A DNA stretch of 17,685 bases from Candidatus Gastranaerophilales bacterium (GTDB lineage: Bacteria; Cyanobacteriota; Vampirovibrionia; Gastranaerophilales; Gastranaerophilaceae): assembly GCA_023662705.1 (NCBI GenBank), contig JAMPIM010000035.1, positions 1 to 17,685 on the forward strand, given 5' to 3'. This document shows positions 1 through 6,442 of this stretch, piece by piece. A program made the translations under genes and the position numbers. The notes beneath the pieces are model-generated. The model ran no database searches and had not been told where the DNA came from. It was given only the letters and a program-made list of their open reading frames with translations. Every line of letters starts with the position of its first letter. Position 1 is the first letter of the stretch.

Positions 1-24
1 ATTAATTATTTAGGAGAACACGTG

Positions 25-297
25 ATGTACCAAGACGAAAAGCTTATTTGTGAAGATTGCGGTTGTGAATTTGTTTTCACTGCTGGCGAACAAGAATTCT
101 ATGCAGAAAAAGGTTTAACAAATAAGCCAAAAAGATGCCCGGAATGCAGAAAAGCAAAAAAACAACAACACAGAGGAAAGAAAAGAATGTATGACGCAGT
201 TTGCGCTAAATGCGGGGTACAAACACAGGTTCCTTTCAACCCAACTCAAGGCAGAGATGTTTTATGCAAAACTTGCTTTGATGCCCAAAACGGCTAA
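25..297 (+). CDS. Small double zinc-ribbon protein
   Basis: This 90-residue soluble protein carries two cysteine clusters. Numbered from a GTG three bases upstream, the first has C10 and C13 paired with C39 and C42. The second is C61-x2-C64 followed, after exactly 17 residues, by C82-x2-C85. This is the CxxC-x17-CxxC zinc-binding arrangement known from small bacterial proteins of unknown role. The middle (about residues 36-56) is very Lys/Arg-rich, which suggests contact with nucleic acid (inference). The ATG at 25 is preferred over the adjacent GTG at 22 because AGGAGA at 12-17 is then 7 nt away. The gene is convergent with nagZ and ends in a hairpin inside nagZ. The zinc-ribbon assignment is firm; the function is unknown. 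Confidence 0.85.
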   Translation: MYQDEKLICEDCGCEFVFTAGEQEFYAEKGLTNKPKRCPECRKAKKQQHRGKKRMYDAVCAKCGVQTQVPFNPTQGRDVLCKTCFDAQNG

Positions 298-305
298 GGG
301 GTAAA

Positions 306-1247
306 TTATAGATATTTCGCTTTAAGTCTTGAAATTCGTTCATTGGATTTCAAGACTTTTTGTTTTAATTCAGGATTGCTTTCAACGACTCTGCATAATT
401 CTTCAATCATATTAAGAGTCCTATCATCAGAATCTCTGAATATAAACATATCAAGTCCCGCATTAATCGCCATTATACAAGCTTCTAAGCTGCCGTAAGC
501 CTGTACACCTTTCATAACCATATCATCGGAGATAACAATTCCATCGTATTCAAGATTATTTCTTAAATATCCGATTGCGTTTTGACTCAATGACGCAGGT
601 ATTGTTTCCATATCAAAACATTTGCAGTGCAAATGAGCTGCCATAACCATTTCAATGTTGTTATCAATTGCGTATTTAAAAGGTTTAATATGTGTTTTTT
701 CCATCTCCTCTATAGATAAATCTATTACAGGTAAAGTCAAATGACTATCCTTATCAGCATCACCGTGCCCCGGGAAATGTTTAACACAAGGAATAACTCC
801 ATATTTGCGAGATTTTTCAACAAAAACACGAATTCCTTTTATAACATCATCAGGATTATCGGAAAACGAGCGCTCGCCTATTATGGGATTATTCGGGTTA
901 GTATTAACATCCGCGCAAGGTGCAAAGTTAAGATTGATTCCGTACTCTGATAACTCGCGGGATATTTCTTCTGATTGTTCTTTTAATACTCCGTTTTGAT
1001 AAGCATATCTTGCGGAAAGTCTTTTGGGGCGGATGTTTTCAGTTCGCTCAACTCTTCCGCCTTCCTGATCAATTGATAGAAATGGCGGAATGATTGCTTT
1101 TGATTTAATATCTTTGATTAAGTTTTTAAAACTATTTTCATTATTTATATCTCGGGTAAAAAATATTACGCCGCCCAAGCCTTTTGCCAAAGCCTCATCA
1201 AGGTTTCCACAGCCTAAAATAAACATTTGATAAACTAATTTTTCCAT
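306..1247 (-). CDS. nagZ: Beta-N-acetylhexosaminidase, GH3 (NagZ-like)
   Basis: Family-3 glycoside hydrolase of about 313 residues, the usual size of single-domain NagZ. In murein recycling NagZ removes N-acetylglucosamine from 1,6-anhydroMurNAc muropeptides. Numbering from an upstream in-frame ATG at 1262, IDQEGGR is at 64-70, KHFPGHGD at 161-168 with the DSH motif at 172-174 (the Asp-His general acid/base dyad of the family), and ISDDMVMKG at 244-252 holds the predicted nucleophile D246. No signal peptide is visible, which fits a cytoplasmic enzyme. I prefer the ATG at 1247. The upstream ATG at 1262 has no ribosome site, and its next codons read out a -10 box (TATGAT) exactly 6 nt before 1247, suggesting a leaderless mRNA. 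No other recycling gene is adjacent. Confidence 0.9.
   Translation of the reverse strand: MEKLVYQMFILGCGNLDEALAKGLGGVIFFTRDINNENSFKNLIKDIKSKAIIPPFLSIDQEGGRVERTENIRPKRLSARYAYQNGVLKEQSEEISRELSEYGINLNFAPCADVNTNPNNPIIGERSFSDNPDDVIKGIRVFVEKSRKYGVIPCVKHFPGHGDADKDSHLTLPVIDLSIEEMEKTHIKPFKYAIDNNIEMVMAAHLHCKCFDMETIPASLSQNAIGYLRNNLEYDGIVISDDMVMKGVQAYGSLEACIMAINAGLDMFIFRDSDDRTLNMIEELCRVVESNPELKQKVLKSNERISRLKAKYL
324..361 (+). terminator. Rho-independent terminator inside the nagZ 3' end
   Basis: A perfect 12-bp stem (AAGTCTTGAAAT at 324-335, its complement at 347-358) encloses an 11-nt loop and continues into a T-rich run on the + strand. It is 27 nt past the zinc-ribbon stop codon and lies wholly within the coding 3' end of the opposite gene. 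There is no T-tract in the other direction, so it should serve only the + transcript. Confidence 0.75.
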
Positions 1248-1253
1248 ATAACA

Positions 1254-1283
1254 ATCATACATTTAAGTGATGGGAAAAATCAA
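1254..1283 (-). promoter_or_regulatory. nagZ promoter, predicted leaderless
   Basis: On the minus strand TTGATT (1278-1283), an 18-bp spacer and TATGAT (1254-1259) form a good sigma-70-type promoter. Six bases separate the -10 from the ATG at 1247, so transcription should begin at or next to the start codon. No Shine-Dalgarno is present. Confidence 0.55.
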
Positions 1284-1296
1284 CTTTTTATTATAG

Positions 1297-1315
1297 TATA
1301 ATAGAGTAAAAGGGG
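1297..1315 (+). promoter_or_regulatory. Promoter -10 and ribosome site for the gene at 1322
   Basis: TATAAT lies at 1297-1302 and AGGGG at 1311-1315, 6 nt before the ATG at 1322. No clear -35 is seen. The short distance from the -10 implies a very short 5' leader that still holds a ribosome site. Confidence 0.5.
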
Positions 1316-1321
1316 TATAAA

Positions 1322-1774
1322 ATGAAGAAAATTATCTTATCAATATTAACTGCAATATTTCTTATTTCTGCTGTATCTTTGGATGTATCAGCGGCAAAAA
1401 AAGGCTCTAAGCTTTCTAAAGAAGCGGTTCAACAGATGTCTGACGATATTGATAATTTAACTAAAAAGATTTATTCAAGGACTCTTTTATCTCCTCAAGA
1501 TAATGAAACTCTTATCGGGATTAAGATTCAGCTTGATAACCAGATGCTGATGTCACCTTCAACAGAATTAGCACCTCTTTATTACAAAGCAGGCAATGTA
1601 TATAGATTAAGAGATATGAAATCGGAAGCAATTGACTGCTATCAGACTATATTAGAAAATTTCCGCGATACCGCACTTGCACCAAAAGCTCAAGCTGCAT
1701 TGGAAGATTTAGGTATAACTGTTACTGCTCCAAAATTATCGGATAACGAAGAAGAATCTGAAGACGGAATCTAG
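1322..1774 (+). CDS. Secreted TPR-like protein
   Basis: A 150-residue protein with a clear Sec signal peptide (MKK, then a hydrophobic stretch to about residue 20, cleavage likely after VSA at 24). The mature part is helical. Roughly residues 83-130 (starting LAPLYYKAGNVYRLRDM) look like one to one-and-a-half tetratricopeptide repeats: small and aromatic residues at TPR positions, then a second helix of the IDCYQTILENF type. The C-terminal tail is acidic (NEEESEDG). TPR modules bind other proteins, so a periplasmic scaffold role is likely, but the partner is unknown. The next gene starts 3 nt after the stop, so the two are probably co-translated. Confidence 0.75.
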   Translation: MKKIILSILTAIFLISAVSLDVSAAKKGSKLSKEAVQQMSDDIDNLTKKIYSRTLLSPQDNETLIGIKIQLDNQMLMSPSTELAPLYYKAGNVYRLRDMKSEAIDCYQTILENFRDTALAPKAQAALEDLGITVTAPKLSDNEEESEDGI

Positions 1775-1777
1775 TCT

Positions 1778-2458
1778 ATGGCTGATAGATTTGTAGAAGT
1801 TTTTGCGGGTGCTTACGCGAGCGGAAAATCCGAAACCTCAATTAACAGAGCTCGTCAGTTCGCTGAAAAAGGTGAAAAGATTACTCTTGTTGATTTAGAT
1901 ACGGTTGAGCCTGCTTATACCCTGCGCCCGATTGCAAATGAATTACAATCATTAGGTATAAATGTTATTACTCAGCCTGATAACTTCGGGCTTGGTGAGG
2001 CAGCGAGCTATATTACTCCTGCTCAGGTAAATTGTCTTTCACAGGATGGGAATATTATTATTGATGTAGGTTACGGTGCAGGCGGGCTTGATATTCTTGA
2101 TATTATTACAAATATTGGTGAGGAAAAGGATTTAAAGATTTATCTTGTCGTGAATACTTCTAAATTTGAGACTTCAACAGTTGATAATATTATTGAGTAT
2201 GTGACTTTTTCGGAGGGATTGGAAAAACGTCAGTGGAAGAAGTTTGCAGGAATTGTTTCTAATACTCATTTTGGAGATGAAACAACAAAAGAGGATATTA
2301 TAAACGGTTATGAAAAACTGAAAAAAGCGGCTTTGCATGTGAACTTGCCAATTATTTCAATTGGTGTTCCTGAAAATTTATCTTCGGAGTTTGAACAAAC
2401 CTATGACGGGGTTGATATTTGGGTTTATAAAAGAATGATGCCCAAAGCTTTTTGGTAA
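1778..2458 (+). CDS. P-loop ATPase of the MinD/CobQ-like (SIMIBI) class
   Basis: A 226-residue protein with Walker A GAYASGKSE at residues 11-19 and VDLDTVEPAYTLR at about 38-50. The latter matches the switch region (VDLDxVNPxxxxR) of a family of small MinD/CbiA-like ATP-binding proteins common in anaerobes. DVGYGAGG near residue 96 is the likely Walker B/switch II segment. No signal peptide or membrane segment is present, so it is cytoplasmic. It lacks a lysine-signature deviant Walker A (KGGxGKT), so it is not an ordinary ParA or MinD. The ATG lies 3 nt after the preceding stop with only a weak ribosome site, consistent with translational coupling to the secreted TPR-like protein. The function is unknown; NTPase activity is well supported. 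Confidence 0.8.
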   Translation: MADRFVEVFAGAYASGKSETSINRARQFAEKGEKITLVDLDTVEPAYTLRPIANELQSLGINVITQPDNFGLGEAASYITPAQVNCLSQDGNIIIDVGYGAGGLDILDIITNIGEEKDLKIYLVVNTSKFETSTVDNIIEYVTFSEGLEKRQWKKFAGIVSNTHFGDETTKEDIINGYEKLKKAALHVNLPIISIGVPENLSSEFEQTYDGVDIWVYKRMMPKAFW

Positions 2459-2538
2459 TAAATATTATACTTTTTTCGCATTAAATCTTATTTCCTGTAG
2501 GGAATAATGTAGTTGTTAAATACGAAAGGAGTAAACCA

Positions 2539-2703
2539 ATGAAAAATCAAGAAACCAAAAAGCCTGCAAAGGAAAAAATGAATGACGTTGCTGGTAAGGC
2601 TAAGGGCAAAATGTCAGAGGTTAAAGATACCGTAAAAGGTAAAGCTCACGAGGCTAAGGAAAAAGTAACAGAGAAAAAAGATTCTAAAAAGCGCAATGCA
2701 TAA
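2539..2703 (+). CDS. Small Lys/Glu-rich CsbD/LEA-like stress protein
   Basis: A 54-codon gene with a strong ribosome site (AAAGGAG at 2525-2531, 7 nt before the ATG) and a strong terminator directly after the stop. The product is almost entirely charged and small residues, with an imperfect ~11-residue periodicity: KMNDVAGKAKG, KMSEVKDTVKG, KAHEAKEKVTE. This pattern is typical of CsbD-family general-stress proteins and group-3 LEA proteins, which are disordered in solution and form amphipathic helices. There is no Trp, Tyr, Phe or Cys. The role (desiccation or osmotic protection) is inferred from composition only. An AATAAT -10-like hexamer lies at 2504-2509. The reading frame itself is well supported by the flanking signals. 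Confidence 0.75.
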   Translation: MKNQETKKPAKEKMNDVAGKAKGKMSEVKDTVKGKAHEAKEKVTEKKDSKKRNA

Positions 2704-2704
2704 T

Positions 2705-2732
2705 AAAAAAGACTCCATTTGGAGTCTTTTTT
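2705..2732. terminator. Strong bidirectional Rho-independent terminator
   Basis: A perfect 12-bp stem (AAAAAAGACTCC / GGAGTCTTTTTT) with a 4-nt ATTT loop. It starts 2 nt after the CsbD-like stop codon. The A/T runs give a U-tract on both strands, so it can also stop the minus-strand operon ending at 2838. Confidence 0.92.
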
Positions 2733-2837
2733 AATGGTGTCAAAACTAAAAGTTATGCGATTAATAAAAATAAATTATTGTTGGAACAAAATTTTTTAAA
2801 ACCAAGCACTATACACTCAGTTTTTCGCTTATAATAT

Positions 2838-3164
2838 TTATTTAAGTATAGGGTAAATAAACCACCACAGATAGTTTAGTATACAAATAAAGAATCCAAT
2901 ATCGTGAAGTTTATTGGTTTTATTATTTGTTTCAGTCCTTTTTATCTGATAGATACCCATAATTAGAAACACAATACTTAGTATTGCTAATAATATCCAG
3001 AATACACTAAATATTAGAAGAATAAGCAAAGGTGTTACACCTTGATTTGGTCCAATAATTATACAAAGTAAACAAAATAAAATTATGGATAAAATGCTGA
3101 TATACGTTGTATAACTTACCAACCTGTATCCTTTTGTCTGTCTAAATTGTAAGATTTTGTGCAT
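2838..3164 (-). CDS. Small three-TM membrane protein, unknown
   Basis: A 108-residue protein with three hydrophobic helices: about residues 18-38, 44-72 and 88-105. Short hydrophilic stretches separate them (GPNQG between 1 and 2, KRTETNNKTNK between 2 and 3). The C-terminus has an aromatic cluster (LNYLWWFIY). It resembles small DUF4190-like or superinfection-immunity-like membrane proteins in size and layout, but I cannot name a family. On the minus strand AAGG lies about 8 nt before the ATG. It follows tRNA-Leu by 26 nt and is probably the last unit of the same transcript, ending toward the terminator at 2705-2732. It is AT-rich and less constrained than its neighbours. Confidence 0.6.
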   Translation of the reverse strand: MHKILQFRQTKGYRLVSYTTYISILSIILFCLLCIIIGPNQGVTPLLILLIFSVFWILLAILSIVFLIMGIYQIKRTETNNKTNKLHDIGFFICILNYLWWFIYPILK

Positions 3165-3190
3165 AATTTACCTTTTAATTTTCTTATTTA

Positions 3191-3274
3191 TGGTGTCGGA
3201 GAAGGGAGTTGAACCCTCACGAATTTCTTCATACGCACCTGAAACGCACGTGTCTACCATTTCACCACTCCGAC
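3191..3274 (-). tRNA. tRNA-Leu (anticodon CAG)
   Basis: An 84-nt class-II tRNA on the minus strand. The acceptor stem is GTCGGAG/CTCCGAC with discriminator A and an encoded CCA (3191-3193). The anticodon stem TGCGT/GCGTA encloses the loop TTCAGGT, with CAG at 3239-3241. The variable arm has a GAA/TTC stem with a GAAA loop, and the T-arm is GAGGG-TTCAACT-CCCTT. The long variable arm plus CAG identifies it as leucine (reads CUG). Its 5' end is 6 nt after the aroA stop codon, so no room exists for its own promoter outside aroA. Confidence 0.95.
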
Positions 3275-3280
3275 ATCAAA

Positions 3281-4543
3281 TTAATTATATAACGAATTGA
3301 TTAATTCTTCAAACTCCGGAAACGAAATTTTTGTCCACTCAAATCCGTTGATTGCGATTGCTTGTTTGCAGATTAATCCTGCAATATAAAAACTCATAGC
3401 TAAACGGTGGTCATGGCAGCATTCTAATTCTGCATTTCCTTTTAATTCTGATTTTCTTACAACAAATCCGTCCAGGTGTTCCTCTATATCAACTCCGATT
3501 TTTTTAAGCTCTTTAACCAGACACGAAATTCTATCTGATTCTTTATTTCTTAAATCTCCTGCATCTTTAATAATTGTTTCGCCATCTGCTTGTGAAGCCA
3601 GAACCGCTATAACAGGAAGTTCATCAATGAGTTTCGGAATGTCTGCACCTTCGATTGTACAGCTTTTTAATGACTCTGTATATTGAACTCTAATATCTGC
3701 ACAAGGTTCTCCGGAAACCTCACGTTCATTAAATATATTTACTGCTCCGCCCATTCTTTGAACGATATCCAAAATTCCTGTGCGGGTTGGATTAATACCT
3801 ACATTTTTAATTACAAAATCAGAACCTTTGACAATCAGTCCCGCAGCAATAAAGAATGCTGCTGATGAAATATCTCCGACTATATCAATATCTTTTGCAG
3901 TTAATTCAGAGGGGTAAATAGTTGTTCCATCAATATTTGCTCCTAAGTATTTAAGCAAAAGTTCGGTATGGTCGCGAGACGGATACGGTTCTTTAACAGT
4001 TGTTTTCCCTTCTGCATTTAAGCCTGCAAGTAAAATAGCCGATTTAACCTGTGCACTTGCGATAGGCGAATTGTATTCTATTCCGTGTAACTTTTGTCCG
4101 CGGATTGTTATAGGTGCATGACCGTCAACTGAAGTTATATCAGCTCCCATGAGTGTTAGGGGTTCAATAATTCTTTTCATCGGACGTTTTGAAAGACTCA
4201 CATCTCCTGTTAGAACAGAATCGAAATTTTGTCCTGCAAGGATTCCCGATACAAGACGCATTGTTGTGCCTGAGTTGTTACATGCCAAGGGGATGGGATT
4301 CGAACCCTTGAGCTTTCCGCCCTCTATTAATATTGTTTTTGAGTCTGTAAATTCAGAATTAATTCCTAACTGTTTGAACAAATTCAAAGTTGAATGACAA
4401 TCTGCTCCGTTAGAAAAATTTCGGATTAAACTTTTCCCGTTAGCTAGAGCAGAAAACATAACTGCGCGATGAGAGATAGATTTATCGGCAGGAATTGTTA
4501 TTTCGCCTTTTAAAGGTTTTGAAAAGCTTACGGTTTTAATCAT
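3281..4543 (-). CDS. aroA: 3-phosphoshikimate 1-carboxyvinyltransferase (EPSP synthase)
   Basis: Sixth step of the shikimate pathway: transfers enolpyruvyl from PEP to shikimate-3-phosphate, cytoplasmic. The length of 420 residues is typical. Visible motifs are DKSISHR at 20-26 (K21 binds PEP), NSGTTMRL at 90-97, LSKRPMKR at 117-124, SAQVKSAILLAGL at 163-175, IDELPV at 306-311 (D307 is the catalytic acid), KESDR at 334-338, DHRLAMSF at 378-385 and K405 in TKISFPEF. The NSGTT form, rather than NAGTAMRP, places it with the class-II type seen in Firmicutes such as Bacillus and Staphylococcus. Its ATG lies inside the end of kdsA (8-nt overlap), so translation is probably coupled. Confidence 0.97.
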   Translation of the reverse strand: MIKTVSFSKPLKGEITIPADKSISHRAVMFSALANGKSLIRNFSNGADCHSTLNLFKQLGINSEFTDSKTILIEGGKLKGSNPIPLACNNSGTTMRLVSGILAGQNFDSVLTGDVSLSKRPMKRIIEPLTLMGADITSVDGHAPITIRGQKLHGIEYNSPIASAQVKSAILLAGLNAEGKTTVKEPYPSRDHTELLLKYLGANIDGTTIYPSELTAKDIDIVGDISSAAFFIAAGLIVKGSDFVIKNVGINPTRTGILDIVQRMGGAVNIFNEREVSGEPCADIRVQYTESLKSCTIEGADIPKLIDELPVIAVLASQADGETIIKDAGDLRNKESDRISCLVKELKKIGVDIEEHLDGFVVRKSELKGNAELECCHDHRLAMSFYIAGLICKQAIAINGFEWTKISFPEFEELINSLYN

Positions 4544-5348
4544 TTCTTACAATTTCAAATATTGCTTTGCATTTAGCAAAAACTTTTTCCGCGTCTTTTA
4601 AGAACAGCATATTAGGTCCGTCGCAAAGAGCTTTATCAGGGTTTGGATGAATTTCAAAGAATAATACATCAGCACCCGACGCCATTGCCGCATTTGCTAA
4701 GATTGGAACAAATCTTCTGTCACCGCCTGTTGAATCTCCGTTTGACCCCGGCATTTGAACGCTGTGAGTTGCATCAAATACTACAGGGTATCCGAATTCT
4801 TTCATAATAGGAATAGCTCTGAAATCAGATACAAGGTTGTTATAACCGAAAGTTACACCGCGGTCGGTGAGCATAATTTGATGATTCCCTGCATCTTCAA
4901 CTTTTTTGACTAATGATTTCATCTGCTGCGGTGCAAGAAACTGACCTTTTTTAATATTAACAATTTTACCTGTTTTTGCAGCTGCTACCAACAAATCAGT
5001 TTGTCTGCACAAAAACGCAGGAATTTGGAGTATATCAGCAACTTCTGCCGCGATTGCCGCTTGCTCCGGTGTATGAATATCAGTAACAATCGGAAGCTCA
5101 AACTCTTCTTTGATTTTAGCCAGAAGCTCAAGACCTTTTTCCATTCCCAAGCCTCTATAAGATGTGATTGAAGAACGGTTAGCTTTGTCGTAAGAACTTT
5201 TAAAAACATAGTTAATACCAAGTTTTTCAGCAGCTTTTTTCAGCCCTTCCGCAGTTTCACGCATAATATCGAGAGATTCAATTGCGCAAGGTCCTGCCAG
5301 AATTGTTAACTTGTCTCCGCCAATTTCAAAGTTTTTAAGTTTAAGCAT
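4536..5348 (-). CDS. kdsA: Kdo-8-phosphate synthase, metal-dependent type
   Basis: Condenses PEP with arabinose-5-phosphate to 3-deoxy-D-manno-octulosonate-8-phosphate, the precursor of Kdo in the LPS inner core, so the cell is expected to be diderm. The protein has 270 residues with LAGPCAIES at 17-25, FKSSYDKANRSS at 49-60, LQIPAFLCRQTDLL at 107-120, NIKKGQFLAP at 131-140 and FGYNNLV at 167-173. C21, H195, E232 and D243 line up with the four metal ligands of the Aquifex enzyme (C11, H185, E222, D233; constant offset 10), so it is the metal-dependent class. A strong AGGAGG site sits 6 nt before the ATG, and the upstream activase stops 9 nt earlier. Confidence 0.97.
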   Translation of the reverse strand: MLKLKNFEIGGDKLTILAGPCAIESLDIMRETAEGLKKAAEKLGINYVFKSSYDKANRSSITSYRGLGMEKGLELLAKIKEEFELPIVTDIHTPEQAAIAAEVADILQIPAFLCRQTDLLVAAAKTGKIVNIKKGQFLAPQQMKSLVKKVEDAGNHQIMLTDRGVTFGYNNLVSDFRAIPIMKEFGYPVVFDATHSVQMPGSNGDSTGGDRRFVPILANAAMASGADVLFFEIHPNPDKALCDGPNMLFLKDAEKVFAKCKAIFEIVRND

Positions 5349-5357
5349 TTATTCCTC

Positions 5358-6362
5358 CTATGCGATATCCCATCTTCCGCAAGTTCCGCCCCAGCGAGCG
5401 ATAATATTACCTTTGATGTCGCCGATTTTTTCCACATGTCCTACAGGTTCTGAACCTTCAAGGATTGTGATAACTTCGCAGTTATTTGAACAGCCTGTAC
5501 ACTGGCATGTGATTGATTGGAAATTCATGTTTCCAACTTCCCAGCCTTTGAATTTTGTCGGTACTTCTGTATATTGATGGTTTTCCATTGCAAGTAATGC
5601 TGCGCCGATTGCGCCCATTGTCTGATGGTTTTCAGGAACAACGATTTTTGTGTTCAAAGCTTCTTCAAACGCTTTAACCATACCTGAGTTAGTTGCAACA
5701 CCGCCCTGGAATGAAATTGTAGGAAGTAATTCTTTTCCTAAAGCAAGATTACTTAAATAGTTACGAACAAGTGCCTGACAAAGACCGTATAACAAATCTT
5801 CTACAGGATAGCCTAACTGTTGTTTGTGGATTAAATCTGATTCTGCAAAAACACCGCATCTTCCTGCAATCCGGGCAGGGTTTTCTGAGCGAAGTGCTGT
5901 TTCACCGAATTTTTCAATAGGAACATTTAATCTTTGCGCCTGATGGTCAAGGAAGCTTCCTGTACCAGCCGCGCAAACAGTATTCATTGCAAAATCTGTT
6001 ACGATACCGTCGCGAAGAATAATAATCTTACTGTCTTGCCCCCCGATTTCAAGGATTGTTTGAACTCCCGGAATGTTTGTACTTGCAGCAACCGCGTGAG
6101 CAGTGATTTCGTTTTTAACAACATCTGCACCTACCAAAGCACCTGCAAGGTTTCTTCCTGAACCTGTTGTTCCTACGCCCTGAACATTATATTCGTTTGA
6201 TGCTTGAGCAAGTATTTGTCCCAAACCTTTTTGAACTGCATCAACAGGTTTCCCTGCTGTTTTTAACATATATGAATCTACATATTTGCCTTGTTCGTTA
6301 ACAAGGGCAAGTTTTGTTGTAACTGAACCAACGTCTATTCCTAAATATACATTTAAACTCAT
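5358..6362 (-). CDS. BadF/BadG/BcrA/BcrD-type ATPase (2-hydroxyacyl-CoA dehydratase activase family)
   Basis: A 334-residue member of the ASKHA-fold activase family. Characterised relatives (HgdC) use ATP hydrolysis and a [4Fe-4S] cluster bridging a homodimer to push one electron into a radical 2-hydroxyacyl-CoA dehydratase. Seen here: GIDVGSVTTK at 8-17 (phosphate loop), EIGGQDSK at 105-112, NTVCAAGTGSF at 127-137 with C130, and GRCGVFAESD at 167-176 with C169. These two cysteines correspond to the HgdC cluster ligands. A C-terminal part has more cysteines (C286, C288, C291, C295, C328), suggesting a second metal site. No dehydratase subunit is in the window. It appears to head the kdsA-aroA operon. 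Family assignment is secure; the partner enzyme is unknown. Confidence 0.88.
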   Translation of the reverse strand: MSLNVYLGIDVGSVTTKLALVNEQGKYVDSYMLKTAGKPVDAVQKGLGQILAQASNEYNVQGVGTTGSGRNLAGALVGADVVKNEITAHAVAASTNIPGVQTILEIGGQDSKIIILRDGIVTDFAMNTVCAAGTGSFLDHQAQRLNVPIEKFGETALRSENPARIAGRCGVFAESDLIHKQQLGYPVEDLLYGLCQALVRNYLSNLALGKELLPTISFQGGVATNSGMVKAFEEALNTKIVVPENHQTMGAIGAALLAMENHQYTEVPTKFKGWEVGNMNFQSITCQCTGCSNNCEVITILEGSEPVGHVEKIGDIKGNIIARWGGTCGRWDIA

Positions 6363-6389
6363 CTTTTTCTTTCCCCTTTAATTAACATA

Positions 6390-6398
6390 ATTGTATCA
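6390..6398 (-). promoter_or_regulatory. Extended -10 promoter of the activase-kdsA-aroA operon
   Basis: TGATACAAT on the minus strand, an extended -10 box (TGNTANAAT), about 27 nt upstream of the ATG at 6362. An AAAGGGG ribosome site lies in the leader. Confidence 0.55.
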
Positions 6399-6415
6399 CA
6401 AAAATAATTACTTTA

Positions 6416-6424
6416 TGTTAGAAT
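6416..6424 (+). promoter_or_regulatory. Extended -10 promoter of the TPR-lipoprotein operon
   Basis: TGTTAGAAT on the + strand, an extended -10 box, 18 nt before the ATG at 6443. GAGG at 6431-6434 is a modest ribosome site. It is divergent from the minus-strand promoter at 6390-6398. Confidence 0.5.
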
Positions 6425-6442
6425 AACAACGAGGGCAAGAAA

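Noticed and set aside
2734..3197. ATGGTGTC repeated at 2734-2741 and at the tRNA-Leu 3' end (3190-3197), flanking the small membrane gene, as a possible attachment-site pair
   Set aside because: Eight bases are too short for a tRNA-type att core, and no integrase or other mobile gene lies between them.
4295..4307. GGGATTCGAACCC, which looks like a tRNA T-arm on the minus strand
   Set aside because: It is in-frame coding sequence of aroA (residues around SNPIPLACNN), and no acceptor, anticodon or D-arm can be built around it.
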